Positions 34,987-44,275 are shown, numbered from the stretch's first letter. The stretch: DNA of 64,000 nt from Oscillospiraceae bacterium (GCA_017483465.1 JAFUWN010000012.1:1-64000); one strand, 5' to 3'. The notes: generated by a model from the letters alone, not told the origin. Program-made: numbers and translations.

Positions 34987-36966
34987 ATGGCTAAAAAACA
35001 GGATTACGGAAACGAAAGCATTACTATGCTGAAAGGTGCGGAGAAAGTCCGCAAACGTCCGGGGGTGATTTTCGGTTCGGATGGACTTGACGGCTGTGCT
35101 CATTCGATTTTTGAAATTATCTCGAATTCGATTGACGAAGCAAGAGCCGGTTTCGGCGATAAGATTATTATCACCCGCTGGAATAACGGTGAAATCGAAG
35201 TCGAGGACTTCGGCAGAGGCTGTCCGGTGGATTATAACAATTCTGAAAAAAGATATAACTGGGAACTTGTCTATTGTGAATTATATGCAGGCGGCAAATA
35301 TGACAATGCAGAAGATTCCTATGATTATTCTTTAGGACTGAACGGCCTCGGACTCTGTGCGACACAGTATGCTTCTGAATTCATGGATGTAACTGTACAC
35401 AGAGATCAGACAGAATATACCCTGCATTTCGAGAAAGGCGAGAATATCGGCGGATTAAAAAAATCTCCCTGGAATCAGAAACAGACCGGAACCAAAACCA
35501 GATGGAAACCGGATCTGGAAGTCTTCACAGAAATTCATGTGCCGGATGAATTTTTTCATGATACGCTCCGCAGACAGGCGGTTGTGAATCCGAATTTATT
35601 GTTTGTCTATCGTTCCCAGCAGGAAGACGGCAGTTTTCTGGAAAAAGAATATTTCTACGAAAACGGTATTTCTGACTATGTACAGGAAATCACAGGCGAG
35701 AAAGCCATGACTTCTGTCCAGTACTGGACAGCTGAACGCATGGGACGTGACAGAGCCGATAAACCAGATTATAAAGTCAAATTATCCGTAGCAATGACAA
35801 TCTCTAATCAGGTGAATCTGCTGGAATATTATCATAATTCAAGTTTTCTGGAGCATGGCGGTTCTCCAGATAAAGCCGTGCGGAGTGCGTTTCTGTCGCA
35901 GATCAACAGTTATCTGAAAAATAACAATAAGCTTCAGAAAAACGAATCTTCGGCTTCTTTTGATGATATTAAAGACTGTCTGGTGCTGGTATCTTCCTCG
36001 TTCTCGACACAGACTTCTTATGAGAATCAGACGAAAAAAGCAATTACCAACAAATTCATTCAGGAAACTATGACGGAATTCCTGAAACATCAGCTGGAAG
36101 TCTATTTTATTGAAAATCCGGAAGAAGCGAATAAAATTGCAGAACAAGTCCTGATTAACAAGAGAAGCCGTGAAAATGCCGAAAAAACCAGATTAAACAT
36201 CAAGAAAAAATTAGCAGGCAATATTGATCTTGCCAATATGGTGGAAAAATTTGTTGACTGCCGTACCAAAGACATTACCCGAAGAGAATTATATATCGTA
36301 GAAGGTGATTCCGCCCTCGGAGCGGTCAAGCTCGCAAGAGATGCCGAATTTCAGGCCGTCATCCCCGTCAGAGGCAAAATTCTGAACTGTCTGAAAGCCG
36401 ATTATCCTAAGATTTTCAAAAGCGATATTATCACGGATTTATTGAAAGTCCTCGGGTGCGGTGTGGAAGTCAAGCTGAAAAATACCGGCAATATTGCACA
36501 GTTCAGCATGAACAATCTGAGATGGAGCAAAATTATCATCTGTACCGATGCGGATGTTGACGGCTTCCAGATTCGTACTCTGATTCTGACCATGCTTTAC
36601 AGATTAACACCGACTTTGATTCAGAAAGGCTATGTCTATATTGCAGAATCGCCTTTATATGAAATCAATACAAAAGTCAAGACCTATTTTGCCTATACAG
36701 AAAAAGAACGTCAGGACATTCAGAAAAAAATCGGCAGTGCGAAATATACAATTCAGAGATCAAAAGGACTCGGCGAGAACGAACCCGAAATGATGAGCCT
36801 GACGACTATGAATCCGGAAACCAGAAGATTAATCAAAGTCATGCCTTCTGAGGCCGAACAAATGCGTGATACATTTGATTTACTGCTCGGCGATAATCTC
36901 TCCGGCAGAAAAGAGCATATCGCTCTGCATGGTGCGGACTATATCGAATTGGTAGATGTATCTTAA
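34987..36966 (+). CDS. Type IIA DNA topoisomerase B subunit (GyrB/ParE-like), unpaired
   Basis: The 659-aa protein has the full B-subunit order. The GHKL ATPase has EIISNSIDEA, DFGRGCP and the LGLNGLGLCATQYAS lid glycines. A transducer domain follows, then Toprim with YIVEGDSALGA near residue 440 and TDADVDGFQIRT near 515, and a C-terminal SKGLGEN...RRLIKV region. It would change DNA topology together with an A subunit, but none is adjacent and a terminator follows. It is divergent from standard GyrB (EGDSALG instead of EGDSAGG). Start: the SD AAGGAG (34968-34973) is 13 nt from this ATG. Two nearer ATGs (34975, 34980) open frames of two and four codons only. Confidence 0.88.
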   Translation: MAKKQDYGNESITMLKGAEKVRKRPGVIFGSDGLDGCAHSIFEIISNSIDEARAGFGDKIIITRWNNGEIEVEDFGRGCPVDYNNSEKRYNWELVYCELYAGGKYDNAEDSYDYSLGLNGLGLCATQYASEFMDVTVHRDQTEYTLHFEKGENIGGLKKSPWNQKQTGTKTRWKPDLEVFTEIHVPDEFFHDTLRRQAVVNPNLLFVYRSQQEDGSFLEKEYFYENGISDYVQEITGEKAMTSVQYWTAERMGRDRADKPDYKVKLSVAMTISNQVNLLEYYHNSSFLEHGGSPDKAVRSAFLSQINSYLKNNNKLQKNESSASFDDIKDCLVLVSSSFSTQTSYENQTKKAITNKFIQETMTEFLKHQLEVYFIENPEEANKIAEQVLINKRSRENAEKTRLNIKKKLAGNIDLANMVEKFVDCRTKDITRRELYIVEGDSALGAVKLARDAEFQAVIPVRGKILNCLKADYPKIFKSDIITDLLKVLGCGVEVKLKNTGNIAQFSMNNLRWSKIIICTDADVDGFQIRTLILTMLYRLTPTLIQKGYVYIAESPLYEINTKVKTYFAYTEKERQDIQKKIGSAKYTIQRSKGLGENEPEMMSLTTMNPETRRLIKVMPSEAEQMRDTFDLLLGDNLSGRKEHIALHGADYIELVDVS

Positions 36967-36975
36967 TATGATAAA

Positions 36976-37018
36976 AAATAACCCCCTTTGCCGTCTGACA
37001 AAAGGGGATTATTTTTAT
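36976..37018 (+). terminator. Terminator after the topoisomerase gene
   Basis: AATAACCCC...CTTTG pairs with CAAAAGGGGATTATT across a short loop, followed by a TTTATTTTT run. It may serve the convergent HAD gene as well. Confidence 0.75.
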
Positions 37019-37809
37019 TTTTCAAAAAAGCCGAAATGCTCCATAGCCTGATAAATACCGTCATGCCACAGATCAGCAGTCACATAATCCGCATAGGGGA
37101 TTAATTTTTCACCGTTGCCCATTGCGACAGAAGTGCCGACACCCTCGAACATAGGCAGATCATTGAGACTGTCGCCGACAGCATAGGCATCGGATTTTGA
37201 CAGTCCATAATAATCTAAAACAAATTCGATTCCGGTTTTCTTGCTGAAATTTTTCTGAGCCATTTCTCCGAAACCTTTTCCACGGTCGATATAAACAAAA
37301 TTTTCTGCAATACCGTCTTTGAAGCGTTCCAGATCTGTTTTGTCATCATAAGCGATGACGAATTTATCAAAACTGAAATCAGAATCATTCACGCTTCTCC
37401 AGACATTTTTTTCCTGCATTCGGAATGTATCTCTGATCAGCTTGACAAATTCCAGTTCTCTGCATTCCGGGTCGAAATAGAATGCGTCTCTTCTCTCATA
37501 GAGAGGGGAAGCGTCACAGTCACGGACGAGCCGAGCCGTTTCCTGACAGATCTGTTTCGAATTGGTATGATAAAATAATTCCTGCTGATTGCATTCGATA
37601 TAAGACCCGCAGCCGCAGATATAGCCGTCAAAGCCTAAGACCCTGACATCCCGATCGACATTGATGACAGGTCTGCCGGTATTGACATAGAGCAGATTTC
37701 CGGCTTCACGGGCGAGCTGTAAGGCCTTGACGGTACTTTCCGGCACATAATGAGAAGAAGAATCTTCCATCAGAGTGCCGTCAATATCGAAAAACATAAT
37801 TTTCGGCAT
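37015..37809 (-). CDS. Cof-type HAD-family phosphatase, last gene of the riboflavin operon
   Basis: The 264-aa HAD enzyme has motif I FFDIDGTLM (nucleophile Asp at residue 8), motif II region VNTGRP, and motif IV GDSLNDLPMFEGVG near residue 217. The large C2-type cap marks the Cof/YitU group. Its ATG overlaps the ribH stop (TAATG). In Bacillus, HAD proteins of this group (YcsE, YwtE, YitU) remove phosphate from the pyrimidine intermediate between the RibD and RibH steps. Given the coupling, that role is a good inference here, but substrate cannot be read from sequence. Confidence 0.85.
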   Translation of the reverse strand: MPKIMFFDIDGTLMEDSSSHYVPESTVKALQLAREAGNLLYVNTGRPVINVDRDVRVLGFDGYICGCGSYIECNQQELFYHTNSKQICQETARLVRDCDASPLYERRDAFYFDPECRELEFVKLIRDTFRMQEKNVWRSVNDSDFSFDKFVIAYDDKTDLERFKDGIAENFVYIDRGKGFGEMAQKNFSKKTGIEFVLDYYGLSKSDAYAVGDSLNDLPMFEGVGTSVAMGNGEKLIPYADYVTADLWHDGIYQAMEHFGFFEK

Positions 37810-38276
37810 TAGTCGCTGACCTTTCTGAGCATTTGTACAAGTTCCAGAGCGGACATTGCACAGTCATAGCCTTTGTTTCCGGCTTTGGTTCCGGCACGTT
37901 CAATGGCCTGTTCGATCGTATCTGTTGTCAGAACGCCGAATAATACCGGAATTTCAGTTTCAAGAGAAACGCTTGCAATGCCTTTGGAGACTTCGGCACA
38001 AACATAATCATAATGAGAAGTTGCCCCTCTGATGACTGCACCGACACAGATAATGGCATCATACTTTCCGGATTTGGCTAATTTCTTAGCTGCCAGCGGA
38101 ATTTCAAACGCACCGGGCACCCATGCAAGAGTAATATCCTCTTCTTCGACATTGTGACGGCGGAGACAGTCTTCTGCACCGCCGACAAGCTTATTTGTGA
38201 TAAACTCGTTGAATCGGGAAGCAACAATTGCGATTTTCAGGCCTTTGCCTTCGTAGAAACCTTCTAACACTTTCAT
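37809..38276 (-). CDS. ribH: 6,7-dimethyl-8-ribityllumazine synthase
   Basis: Joins the ribityl-pyrimidine to dihydroxybutanone phosphate. At 155 aa it forms the usual icosahedral-type subunit. The family motifs are [11 protein letters not shown] near residue 16, [13 protein letters not shown] near 51 and [16 protein letters not shown] near 78, containing the catalytic histidine. Its position fits the operon order ribD-ribE-(unknown)-ribBA-ribH. Confidence 0.97.
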   Translation of the reverse strand: MKVLEGFYEGKGLKIAIVASRFNEFITNKLVGGAEDCLRRHNVEEEDITLAWVPGAFEIPLAAKKLAKSGKYDAIICVGAVIRGATSHYDYVCAEVSKGIASVSLETEIPVLFGVLTTDTIEQAIERAGTKAGNKGYDCAMSALELVQMLRKVSD

Positions 38277-38297
38277 AATAAAAACTCCTTTTTATAA

Positions 38298-39494
38298 TTA
38301 ATTAATATTATCCAAAAGATGACCCATTTTCACCTGCTTGGTTTTTAAATAAAACAAATTTTCTTTTTTCGGAGCGATTTCGATCGGCTCACGGCTGATG
38401 ATCTCGATTCCGTATTCTGACAAGTCAGAAATCTTATCCGGATTATTTGTCATAATCCGGAGCTTGACAGCTCCTAAATCTTTCAGAATCTGAGCACCCT
38501 CGCTGTAGTCTCTCAAATCCGGAGCAAAGCCTAATTCGACATTGGCTTCGACGGTATCACGGCCGTGTTCCTGCAAATCATAAGCTTTAATCTTATTCAG
38601 CAGGCCGATACCTCTGCCTTCCTGCCGGAGATATACCAGAACGCCTCTGTTTTCCTGAGCGATACGTTTCAGAGCTTCTTCCAGCTGCTGACCGCAGTCA
38701 CAGCGGCTCGAACCGAACACATCCCCGGTCAGGCATTCTGAATGCACACGGCACAGAACAGGATTTCCGTCAGAAACATCACCCATCACAAGAGCGACAT
38801 GTTCACGGCCGGTAATTTCATTCTGATAGCCATAGATCATAAAATCGCCGTATTTTGTCGGCAGATGGGCACTTGTGACAGGATTCATGAATTTATCATG
38901 CATTCTTCTGTAGATCTGCAAATCCTTGATCGTAATAATGATTAAATGATATTTTTCAGCAAATTTGATTAATTCCGTTGTTCTCATCATAGTACCGTCA
39001 TCGGCCATGATTTCACAGCATAAGCCGACCTGTTCCAGTCCGGCGAGCCGCATGAGATCGACAGTCGCTTCGGTATGGCCGTTTCTTTCTAAGACACCGC
39101 CCTGTTTGGCTTCGAGCGGAAACATGTGGCCGGGTCTTCTGAAATCCGCCGGACGGGAATTCTCATCAATACACATACGAGCGGTCAGGCCTCTTTCTTC
39201 GGCGGAGATTCCTGTAGTTGTCTTCACATGATCAATTGATTCTGTAAAGGCGGTTTCATGATTATCTGTATTATTGGCGACCATCGGGTGCAGACCAAGT
39301 TTCTGAATATATGCTTTTGACATAGGCATACAGATCAGACCTTTGGCCTGACTTGCCATAAAATTGACATTCTCTGTAGTCGCAAACTGAGCGGCACAGA
39401 TCAGATCGCCTTCGTTTTCACGATCAGGGTCATCAATCACTAAGATTAATTTTCCCTGTCTGAGAGCTTCGAGGGCTTCGGGGATAGTATTCAT
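38298..39494 (-). CDS. ribBA: Bifunctional 3,4-dihydroxy-2-butanone-4-phosphate synthase / GTP cyclohydrolase II
   Basis: The 398-aa fusion makes both precursors of lumazine. The N-terminal RibB part has [12 protein letters not shown] (acidic metal loop) and [10 protein letters not shown] with GHTEATVDL. The C-terminal RibA part (from about residue 205) has the zinc site [30 protein letters not shown], and [10 protein letters not shown]. Both domains look intact. Confidence 0.97.
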   Translation of the reverse strand: MNTIPEALEALRQGKLILVIDDPDRENEGDLICAAQFATTENVNFMASQAKGLICMPMSKAYIQKLGLHPMVANNTDNHETAFTESIDHVKTTTGISAEERGLTARMCIDENSRPADFRRPGHMFPLEAKQGGVLERNGHTEATVDLMRLAGLEQVGLCCEIMADDGTMMRTTELIKFAEKYHLIIITIKDLQIYRRMHDKFMNPVTSAHLPTKYGDFMIYGYQNEITGREHVALVMGDVSDGNPVLCRVHSECLTGDVFGSSRCDCGQQLEEALKRIAQENRGVLVYLRQEGRGIGLLNKIKAYDLQEHGRDTVEANVELGFAPDLRDYSEGAQILKDLGAVKLRIMTNNPDKISDLSEYGIEIISREPIEIAPKKENLFYLKTKQVKMGHLLDNIN

Positions 39495-39526
39495 AAAAAT
39501 CAGCTTCTTTCTATTTTAATTAAATT

Positions 39527-40114
39527 TTATTTCAATACTCCGTCAAAATTATAATCGCTCTGCAATTTTCGTTCTTCATCAGTGTGATCAAGCAAACGGT
39601 AGGCAACATCCATAACATCCTGTTCCCACTGATCGAATCTGCCTTGTTCCTGCATGATACCGCCGAGCGGAGTCAGAACATATCCATCCTCATTATGAGG
39701 CATAACGGCCCGATCTTCCGGAGAGAGTTCCGAATCATCCGGAATTGTAAGAAACAACAGGGCGTCGAACATATCTGATAAAATATAAGAGTGGTTATAT
39801 ATCGGCATTTTTTTAAAAAATTTCCGTTTTGTTTTGTGAAAGGCTTCCTCGATACTGTTCACAGCATGAAGATAAGTATCAGAAGTTACAGCATAATCCG
39901 TATGATTAAAAACCGAATCGAGCAGACAGCCTGCTGTCCAGACTTCATAGCATTTTTTCAGAGCGAGTTCATCAGAACAGACCATTTCATCATAATTATG
40001 AAGTGTCATCTGAATGATATAAGCCACTGTATCGGGGAACTGTTTTTCTTCTGTCATTTTGAGAATATCAGAAAGATAATTCTCCGCATATTGTGAATCA
40101 AACGGAGTCAGCAT
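39527..40114 (-). CDS. Unrecognised protein inside the riboflavin operon
   Basis: A 195-aa soluble acidic protein, mostly helical, with no signal peptide, membrane helix, P-loop or metal motif. It begins MLTPFDSQYAENYLSDILKM and has a WTAGCLLDSVFNHTDYAV segment. It starts 19 bp after the ribE stop and ends 32 bp before ribBA, so it is part of the FMN-riboswitch operon. I do not recognise the family. Confidence 0.75.
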   Translation of the reverse strand: MLTPFDSQYAENYLSDILKMTEEKQFPDTVAYIIQMTLHNYDEMVCSDELALKKCYEVWTAGCLLDSVFNHTDYAVTSDTYLHAVNSIEEAFHKTKRKFFKKMPIYNHSYILSDMFDALLFLTIPDDSELSPEDRAVMPHNEDGYVLTPLGGIMQEQGRFDQWEQDVMDVAYRLLDHTDEERKLQSDYNFDGVLK

Positions 40115-40133
40115 AGCATTTCACCTCATAATA

Positions 40134-40775
40134 TTATAAAAATCCATGTTCAGCGAGGAAATTTTCCGAGATTCCTCCGGACGGATTCCTGAAATTGCAG
40201 AGTTTTTCGACATATTTAGCGATGATATCGCATTCCAGATTGACGATCTCTCCGGCTTTTTTCTGTAATAAGATTGTTTCTTCTCCGGTATGGGGAATAA
40301 TCGAGACAGAGAAATCCTGATTTGAAATTTTCGCAACGGTCAGGCTGATACCGTCAATTGCAACCGAACCTTTTTCGACGATATATTTTAATATCTCCGG
40401 TTTTGCCGAAATCTTTACCCAGACCGCATTTTTTTCTTTTTTGAGCGATTTGATCACTCCGGTTCCGTCAATATGACCGGAGACGATATGACCGCCGAAT
40501 CTGCCGTTTGCAGACATGGCACGTTCCAGATTCACCGGACTGCCGGATTTCAGAGAGCCTAAATTAGTTCTTCTCATAGTTTCGGGCATGACATCGGCTG
40601 AAAAGCATGTCTGATCGAATTTGCAGACCGTCAGGCAAGTACCGTTCACGGCGATACTGTCACCGATATGCAGATCTGATAAAATCTTGCTGGCTGATAC
40701 GGTCAGCACGCAAGTATCAGCCCCCGTCTGAATTTTCCTGATGTTTCCGATTTCTTCAATAATACCTGTAAACAT
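40134..40775 (-). CDS. ribE: Riboflavin synthase, alpha subunit
   Basis: Dismutates two lumazines to riboflavin. The 213-aa protein has two tandem lumazine-synthase-like barrels. The first begins MFTGIIEEIG, with SIAVNGTCLTV near residue 40. The second begins GGHIVSGHIDGTG near 97, with VAIDGISLTV near 136. The ribE start lies immediately after ribD, separated by 2 bp. All repeat landmarks are present. Confidence 0.97.
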   Translation of the reverse strand: MFTGIIEEIGNIRKIQTGADTCVLTVSASKILSDLHIGDSIAVNGTCLTVCKFDQTCFSADVMPETMRRTNLGSLKSGSPVNLERAMSANGRFGGHIVSGHIDGTGVIKSLKKEKNAVWVKISAKPEILKYIVEKGSVAIDGISLTVAKISNQDFSVSIIPHTGEETILLQKKAGEIVNLECDIIAKYVEKLCNFRNPSGGISENFLAEHGFL

Positions 40776-40777
40776 GA

Positions 40778-41869
40778 TTATTCTCCGAGTATATCATAAT
40801 CTAATAAAATATCGCTTCCGTAACGTCTGATTTCAGGTTCTGTGAGCAGATAGGCTTCATCGACTTCGGCGACTCCCAAGCCTCCGACAGCAGTCTTTGC
40901 CGAAACACCGCCGAAAATTTTAGAAGCAATATAAATCTGAATATGCTGAACAATTCCGGCTCTTAACGCCGATTCATGCAGATGAGAACCGCCCTCCAGT
41001 AAAACACTGTCAATGCCCTGTGCTCCTAGTTTTTTCATGAGGGATTTTAAATCCACATAGCCCTCACAAGAGGGGACTTTCATAATCTGGACATTCTGAT
41101 TTTCCAGTTTCTGAATTTTATTGCTGTCCTGACTGGCAGTTGCAATAATCGTAGGCACATCCTTTGCTGTCCGGACAATATTGCAGTCCATAGGGATTCT
41201 GAGATGTGTATCACAGATAATTCTGACCGGATTGCTGGGATTTTCGATTCTGCATGTCAGAGAGGGATTATCAGCGATCACAGTACCGATTCCGCACATG
41301 ATACCGGAGAACAGTTTTCTTGTCTCATGGACATGCTGACGGGATAGCTCGCCTGTAATCCAGCGTGAAGCTCCGGTACGGGTAGCGGTCTTGCCGTCGG
41401 CAGTCATAGCGATCTTGATCATACAGTAAGGTGTTTTATTGGTAATATAATGAAAGAAAATCCGGTTGAGTCTGTCACATTTTTCTTTGCAGACTCCGGT
41501 AACGACTTCAATTCCGGCTTGTCTGAGCTGTTCAATACCTTTTCCGGCTACGAGCGGATTCGGGTCATCCGAGCCGATATAGACTTTTTTGATTCCAGCC
41601 TGAATAATAGCTTCTGTACAGGGCGGCTGTTTGCCGTGATGACAGCATGGCTCGAGTGTGACATAAAGATCAGCCCCCTCCGGAGATTCGGTACAGTTCC
41701 GGAGGGCATTGCGTTCAGCATGGGGCTGACCGCAGGCTTCATGCCAGCCTTTGCCGATAATTCTGTCATCTTTGACGATCACCGCACCGACCAGCGGATT
41801 GGGATTGACAAAACCGATACCGTTTTCAGCGAGTTTGATGGCTGTCATCATAAAAATATCTTCTTTCAT
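40778..41869 (-). CDS. ribD: Bifunctional riboflavin deaminase/reductase
   Basis: Carries out deamination and side-chain reduction of the GTP-derived pyrimidine. The 363-aa protein has an N-terminal cytidine-deaminase-like domain with zinc motif HAERNAL and PCCHHGKQPPC. The C-terminal reductase domain has MTADGKTATRTGASRWITG and VLLEGGSHLHESAL. First gene after the FMN riboswitch. Confidence 0.97.
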   Translation of the reverse strand: MKEDIFMMTAIKLAENGIGFVNPNPLVGAVIVKDDRIIGKGWHEACGQPHAERNALRNCTESPEGADLYVTLEPCCHHGKQPPCTEAIIQAGIKKVYIGSDDPNPLVAGKGIEQLRQAGIEVVTGVCKEKCDRLNRIFFHYITNKTPYCMIKIAMTADGKTATRTGASRWITGELSRQHVHETRKLFSGIMCGIGTVIADNPSLTCRIENPSNPVRIICDTHLRIPMDCNIVRTAKDVPTIIATASQDSNKIQKLENQNVQIMKVPSCEGYVDLKSLMKKLGAQGIDSVLLEGGSHLHESALRAGIVQHIQIYIASKIFGGVSAKTAVGGLGVAEVDEAYLLTEPEIRRYGSDILLDYDILGE

Positions 41870-41918
41870 AAATTCAGCTCCTTATCATAATCATAATATA
41901 TATATAAAGCAAATAAAA

Positions 41919-41942
41919 AGCCCCGGAAAATTTCCGAGGCAT
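41919..41942 (-). terminator. Terminator/expression platform of the FMN riboswitch
   Basis: Minus-strand GCCTCGGAAA and TTTCCGGGGC (41940-41920) form a stem followed by a TTTTTATTTG run, placed between the aptamer and ribD. FMN binding would favour this stem. Confidence 0.85.
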
Positions 41943-41949
41943 GAAAAAG

Positions 41950-42062
41950 CATTCTTCTCTCATCCGGACTATACCGTCGGTACCGGAATTTCACCGGTTC
42001 GGCATGTAGGCTTGCGGACTGTACCGCCGGTCATGACTTGCACATAACCCCGAAGAATTAAT
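41950..42062 (-). ncRNA. FMN riboswitch (RFN element)
   Basis: The minus strand shows all RFN signatures in order: TTCTTCGGGG, GACCGGCGGTACAGTCCGC, AAGCC, GAACCGGTGAAATTCCGG, TACCGACGGTATAGTCCGG and ATGAGAGAAGAA closing the P1 stem. It controls the six-gene rib operon by premature termination. Confidence 0.97.
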
Positions 42063-42080
42063 TTTTATATTTATAATTCT

Positions 42081-42109
42081 ATCATAGCATGTTTACGGCA
42101 GATTGTCAA
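42081..42109 (-). promoter_or_regulatory. Sigma-A promoter of the rib operon
   Basis: Minus-strand TTGACA (42109-42104) and TATGAT (42086-42081), 17-bp spacer. The -35 box lies inside the last codons of the upstream DUF3885 gene. Confidence 0.8.
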
Positions 42110-42689
42110 GTCTTTCCTGCATGATTTTTCTGTCATAGTCCAGGAAGAACGGTTCCAGCATGTAATAAAAATCCCGGAATTTCCGGCCGTCTGCGAAGAC
42201 AATATCACAGCCTCTGTCATCATAGACAGAGAAAATACATTCGTTGCCGTAGGAAACAAAACTTTCTTCATGATTCTGCTTACCGAAATCCTCATAGATC
42301 AGATTTTTAATTATTTCCTGATGATTAAAATTTTGATGTCCGGCATAACAGATAATTCTGTTTCTGTGCGTATGCATTTGACAGGCCTCATCCCAGTCAT
42401 AGACAGGGAGATTTCTGATGATCTGATACTGATACTGATTCAGAATTTCTGAAAAATCTTCTTCCGGCTGATCATCATAGTGCCAGTCATTGAAAATCAG
42501 AGCATTGGCTTTCTGATCAGGAAATACTATTTCATAAATCTGCAAGGCTCTGTCATAAGCGGTTTTCATCCGGATTTCATGGGTTTCTCCGACGGCCAGT
42601 TCACACCGGAGTGCAAGGGGATTCTGATAGAAATAAGGCTTGAGATAGCTGAAATCCGGATTTTCTATCAGATTTTTAATTTTACTCAT
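42093..42689 (-). CDS. DUF3885 family protein
   Basis: A 198-aa protein. The LRCELAVGETHEIRMKTAYDRALQIYEIVF segment (split here for length: LRCELAVGE near residue 28, then AYDRALQIYEIVF) and ALIFNDWH match the DUF3885 pattern. It is soluble, aromatic-rich and of unknown function. Start: the ATG at 42689 overlaps the end of the upstream gene (ATGAGTAA). The much longer open frame to 43139 is antiparallel-composition noise within that gene. Confidence 0.7.
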   Translation of the reverse strand: MSKIKNLIENPDFSYLKPYFYQNPLALRCELAVGETHEIRMKTAYDRALQIYEIVFPDQKANALIFNDWHYDDQPEEDFSEILNQYQYQIIRNLPVYDWDEACQMHTHRNRIICYAGHQNFNHQEIIKNLIYEDFGKQNHEESFVSYGNECIFSVYDDRGCDIVFADGRKFRDFYYMLEPFFLDYDRKIMQERLDNLP

Positions 42690-43275
42690 TGCTGAAATCC
42701 GGAGCAACCGGATCGGCATTAATAATTTCTGCCTCCGGCGGAACAGTAACAGGGGGTTCTGTGACCACGACTTCTGTGATGGTCTGTACAGGTGGCTGTG
42801 TTTCCGGTTCCGGCGGAATCGTAACGGGTTCGGTCGGAGCAGGGGTTTCAATGATCTGCGGCTGTGTTTCTGTATAAACGGCAGTTGTAGTTTCTGTCTG
42901 TGTGACAGTATATACATTTCCGTAGTCATCTGTTTCGGTCTGGACGGTACTTGTAAAAATTTTGTCATACCAGGGAATATCGGTAGTTTCATCAGGGTCG
43001 AATGTTGTAGCGAGTGTTTCGGCACTGGCCGCCCAGGTCGAGAGCGTATGGGGCGGTTCTTTAGTTGTTTCTGCGATTTCCACGGGCAGTGTATCGGTTG
43101 TGGTAGTTTCAATAACAGTCGGTGCGGAAAGAGCGGCACTTCTGTCCCGCATTTTGATCGGGAACAGCATTAGGAAAAATAATACTGCTGCTGTAAACGC
43201 AAGCAGGACAGAACAGGCAATAACAGTCGCCTTGGTAGAATTATGCAGACCGGAAATCAGGCGTGAAAGTTTCAT
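42682..43275 (-). CDS. Single-pass membrane protein with Thr/Pro-rich extracellular region
   Basis: The 197-aa protein has a short cytoplasmic head (MKLSRLISGLHNSTK), a membrane helix at about residues 16-40, and a low-complexity outer part rich in Thr, Pro, Glu and Val (TETTTAVYTETQPQ, PPEPETQPPV). No catalytic or binding motif is seen. It is coupled to the DUF3885 gene by an 8-bp overlap. It may be a wall-spanning or glycosylated stalk. Confidence 0.65.
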   Translation of the reverse strand: MKLSRLISGLHNSTKATVIACSVLLAFTAAVLFFLMLFPIKMRDRSAALSAPTVIETTTTDTLPVEIAETTKEPPHTLSTWAASAETLATTFDPDETTDIPWYDKIFTSTVQTETDDYGNVYTVTQTETTTAVYTETQPQIIETPAPTEPVTIPPEPETQPPVQTITEVVVTEPPVTVPPEAEIINADPVAPDFSNE

Positions 43276-43337
43276 GAAAAAATCTATCTCCTCTGTTGTA
43301 TCTCACATGTGTGAAGCAATATTTTTAGTCTTTTACT

Positions 43338-43366
43338 AGTATAGCACACAGATCTGAAAAAATCAA
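43338..43366 (-). promoter_or_regulatory. Promoter of the membrane-protein/DUF3885 pair
   Basis: Minus-strand TTGATT (43366-43361) and TATACT (43343-43338), 17-bp spacer. Confidence 0.6.
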
Positions 43367-44190
43367 GTACAGGGAACCGTTTTTTCATTTTCTTTTCCGG
43401 CGGACTGTACTCTCCGGAATGCTGTCGGAGTCATGCCGACATGTCTCTTGAACTGCCGCATGAAATACACATCTGTCTCGAAGCCGCACTGCTGGGAAAC
43501 TGCTGCAATAGGCTTGTCAGTAGTGGATAATAATTTTTTGGAATAGGCAATCCGGCTGGAGATGACATCCTGTGTACAGGTTGTGCCGAATGCGGCCAGA
43601 TATAATTTATGAAAATAAGGTCTGCTGATTCCCAGTTCATCACAGATATCCTGAATATACCAGCTGTCTGACGGATGAGCGTAGATTCTGTGCCGCAGAG
43701 CGGTAAGCTTGTCATAATGCGGAATTTCGGCGGCTCTGGAGACAGTACCGTCAGAAGCTTCCATCAGCAGGCACATCAGGAGCTTGAGGGCATGTTCTCC
43801 CATTTCCAGGGAACAAGAGTTGTTTTCTTCCATAAAGGGCAGGAGGATTTTCCAGATTTCCTCGACGGCCAGAGGCTGTGCGAGGGTATGGACTTCATAC
43901 AGAGTCATGCCGGCTTCCTGAATTTTCCTGAAATAGCTGTCTGTCATGCGTAACTGCATATAGCGGTAGAATGTAGCTTCCGGGGCTTCAATTTTAACAG
44001 TATCTTCAATCGGATACAACAGGAATGTAAACGGCTGCATATAATAATTTTTCTCCTGAATTTTGAGCATTGTCCGGATACCGCTCATCAGCAGCAGATA
44101 ATTTTTATCTTTCCGGGCTGAAAATTCATGATTTCCGTTTTTGACCTGCTGTCCGCAGTCAAGCAGACTGATTTCTTTTGTGAGTATCAT
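43363..44190 (-). CDS. AraC-family transcriptional regulator
   Basis: The 275-aa protein has an N-terminal cupin-like effector domain (about 1-150) and two C-terminal helix-turn-helix units. The first reads WYIQDICDELGISRPYFHKLY near residue 182 (quoted to LGISRPYF). The second is in KPIAAVSQQCGFETDVYFMRQFKRHVGMTP near 230. This is the AraC/XylS architecture, often sugar-responsive. The target cannot be told from context: the next gene downstream is a membrane protein with its own promoter. Confidence 0.9.
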   Translation of the reverse strand: MILTKEISLLDCGQQVKNGNHEFSARKDKNYLLLMSGIRTMLKIQEKNYYMQPFTFLLYPIEDTVKIEAPEATFYRYMQLRMTDSYFRKIQEAGMTLYEVHTLAQPLAVEEIWKILLPFMEENNSCSLEMGEHALKLLMCLLMEASDGTVSRAAEIPHYDKLTALRHRIYAHPSDSWYIQDICDELGISRPYFHKLYLAAFGTTCTQDVISSRIAYSKKLLSTTDKPIAAVSQQCGFETDVYFMRQFKRHVGMTPTAFRRVQSAGKENEKTVPCT

Positions 44191-44246
44191 AGTAATTCTC
44201 CCCTCAGAATCATATAAAATTTGATAAACGAAGTGTTCATGATATT

Positions 44247-44275
44247 ATCATACTACATTTCAGAGAATTTGTCAA
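44247..44275 (-). promoter_or_regulatory. Sigma-A promoter of the AraC-family gene
   Basis: Minus-strand TTGACA (44275-44270) and TATGAT (44252-44247), 17-bp spacer, about 55 bp before the start codon. Confidence 0.75.

Noticed and set aside
42690-43139. N-terminal extension of the DUF3885 frame
   Set aside because: It overlaps the Thr/Pro-rich membrane protein in another frame and has low-complexity Arg/Pro/Ser composition; the ATG at 42689 gives family length.
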